A stretch of DNA of 64,000 nt from Muscardinus avellanarius (taxonomy: Eukaryota > Chordata > Mammalia > Rodentia > Gliridae), in the NCBI GenBank assembly GCA_963383645.1, contig OY726565.1, forward strand, positions 38,983,944 to 39,047,943. Reading direction: 5' to 3'. How positions within the stretch are numbered: the stretch's first letter is position 1; each line of letters begins with the position of its first letter. The notes beneath the pieces were generated by a model. That model saw nothing but the letters and a program-made list of their open reading frames with translations. It was not told the origin of the DNA and ran no database searches. Both the position numbers and the translations under genes were made by a program. This document shows positions 53,484 through 56,400 of this stretch, one piece after another.

Positions 53484-56400
53484 TTTTTTTTTGGTGGCAC
53501 TAGAGGTAGAACCCAGAGGCTCTCTACCTCTGGGCTATACTCCCAGACCCACTTTATTTTTATTTGGAAACAGGGTCTCACTAAGTTGCTGAGAGCCTCA
53601 CTAAGTAGCTGAGGCTGACTTCGAACCTGCGCAATCCTCCTGTCTCAGCCTCCCAAGCGCGGGGATTACAAGCATGCACCACCACACCTGGCTGTTTGCA
53701 AGTTTCAAAAAGTACTTCTGAAAGATCTCAGACCTCTCTCTTAAGTCAGAGATGGCCCTAAATGATCTTTGCTGTTTTCTGATCTTGGATACTCCTTGGC
53801 TAAAATCCTTACATTACATCTCAATGGCTTTGCAGCAGAAGGAAAAGGTATCTCCACGTTAACTGATACCATCAACTTACGATGGTGAAGTGAGGCAGGG
53901 GTTATTTGCTTAGGACCTGTTCAAGTTTTGTTTATGGCTCTTAAGTGAACAAACTGAGATTTGTGGGTTAAAGGAGGGGACAGGCTTTCTGGAATGGCAC
54001 TGATCATTTTAGAAACAAACATTTATATTTTAAAAAATGGCACCACATGAGAAACAGAATGGCCTGAAGTGAAATAGATTGCCTGGGTAAGGAAGTATCT
54101 GCTTCTGAATGGCTTTTACTCTTCTCTTACATGGAGAAAACCCTAATGTCATCAGTACTGGATCTTTGGGAATGAATTTGAAAGGGCTTGAAAATTAAGT
54201 AGTGAGATTTGGCTACAGAAACATCTCCATTTTAATTTATAAAAAAATGAGTTTGGAACAGTATAGGTATTAGAATTTAGAGACAAGCTAGGTTAGATGG
54301 TTAACTATACCAGTATATATATTCTGTGGCCAAGAAGCTCACTTGTTTCTTGGCCACATGAAAAAGAGCATTATTTAAAATTTCCAAAGTATCAGTGAGC
54401 ATAATCAAATTTACAAAGTAGTAAGGGGCAATTCTTTATATTAGACACACTTCTAGGTGCTAGATCTAATATAAAATGATTAAGATTTTAATATTCTAGG
54501 TGACATATATTTTAAGTAGCCTCAGAGATTAGAGTTACTTAAAAAAAGATAAACAAGGAGAGAGGAGATGTAGGAGAGTATGTCACTGATCTTAGACAAC
54601 TACTTGGGATTTAAGAATCAATGGAAGGAGCTGTAGTGCATGTGTGTCTAAGAGGAGTGAGTGTAAGACACAGTTCAGGAAGAACTGCAGAGTGCCAACA
54701 GCATGATCCGGAACAAGAGGACCCTGATTCAATTCCTTGCTCTACTGCTTTCAGCTATAAAACCAATAATGGATCAGACTCTCTTAGTTTCACTTTCCCC
54801 ATCTGAGAAGTGGGGATGGTAACAGCATGTATCATGAGTTCAGTGTTTAGAACAGAAGTTAATAATATACACTATACAAGTGCTAGCTGTTATGCCTAAT
54901 AGTAATTGTTGCATTATGGCTAGTTTTGCATTTAATCTGAATCAAAAGTTAATAAAAGCAAACATCATCATCATCATTATATTTTGCAGTGCTGGGAACT
55001 GAATCCAGGGCCTTTTAAATACCAGGCAAGTACTCTACCACTGAATTACATAAGTGAAAGCAAAAAGAACTTTTTTCCCCTGGTAGTAACCTGAACTATA
55101 AAAAAAAATTAAAGAAGGTTCTTCATGTTGCAGAAAATTAATTTTAGAAACTCAAATCTATGCAAAAATATAAAAGCACTGGGAATGCTATGTGGATGAA
55201 TAGAAATCTTCACATAAATAGATATTTTTATATCAACTAAGATATTTTCAAGTGATAATTATTTTAACAATAATAACAATAATGAAATTTTGGGGTTTTA
55301 AGACATGTAGAAGAAAAATGTACGACAAAAATGGCAAAATGGTTAGGAGAGTCAACTGTTAAGATTCAGATAAAGTGATAAAAAGCTATTTGAAGGCAGA
55401 CTAATGAAGTAAAAGTACACATTGTTCATGATGAAAACTAAGAAAACACACAAAGAAGAAGCATAACCAAAAGAAGAAATAAAATGAAGTGCTCTAAGTA
55501 ACCACAGAATGCAGGACAAAGGCAACAACAAGACGGAAGGGCAGACAGAACACAATGGCAGAGCAGTAACAACCATATCAATAAACACAGCTTGAAAACG
55601 GATAGACACACATCCATTAAGTCAGAGGGGTCATGTGGGACAAAAAGCAAAACCCAACTTCATGTCCCCTGTAAGAAAACCATTTAAATATCAAAACCAC
55701 AATCACACTGAAAGCCAAAAGATGGGAGAAAGGTATACCTCCCACCACCGGGCTTTGGAGGCTGTTGCCCTGGTTTCAGATTCCCAGAGACCTCGCACAG
55801 AGATCTTTTCTCTTGTCTTTCCAAAGCATTCATTTGCCTGCACTCAATAAATGAGGCAGTAGTTCATGTTTTAAAATGTCTTAGTAGTTCAGATTATAAA
55901 TAGGCAATCCCACTCTACCTGTTCAAGACTTCCAAGACAGTATGAGTTACTATTTATTTTCTTTTTATCAATGCCTTTATTAATAGTTATACTATCTTTT
56001 AAAATATTACAGAATTTAAAACCAATGAAATTACCTGGTAGTTCTTCATGTTTTGATTCATTTTCATTTTCATCTTCATTTACTTCTACATTAGCTGGAT
56101 AGCTGGGAAAATATTAACATGTAGTATAGCATATTAATAATATGTTTTTCATATGCTATTTTGCATGTATATATTTAAGGCTTCTAAAATTATATTTATC
56201 TTCTCAAGTACTATTGTCCTATCAAAAGATAAAACTTTGGGAGCTTTAAGAAAAATGTTTTGTTACCCCAATATGATGTATGAATATAATACACCAATAA
56301 GAAATAAAAAAAAAAGAAAAATGTTTTGAAAATCAAGGATTCTCAAAGCCTAAGACTAATTATAGTTGTACAAGTAATCAAAGGAAATAAAAGCCATTTT

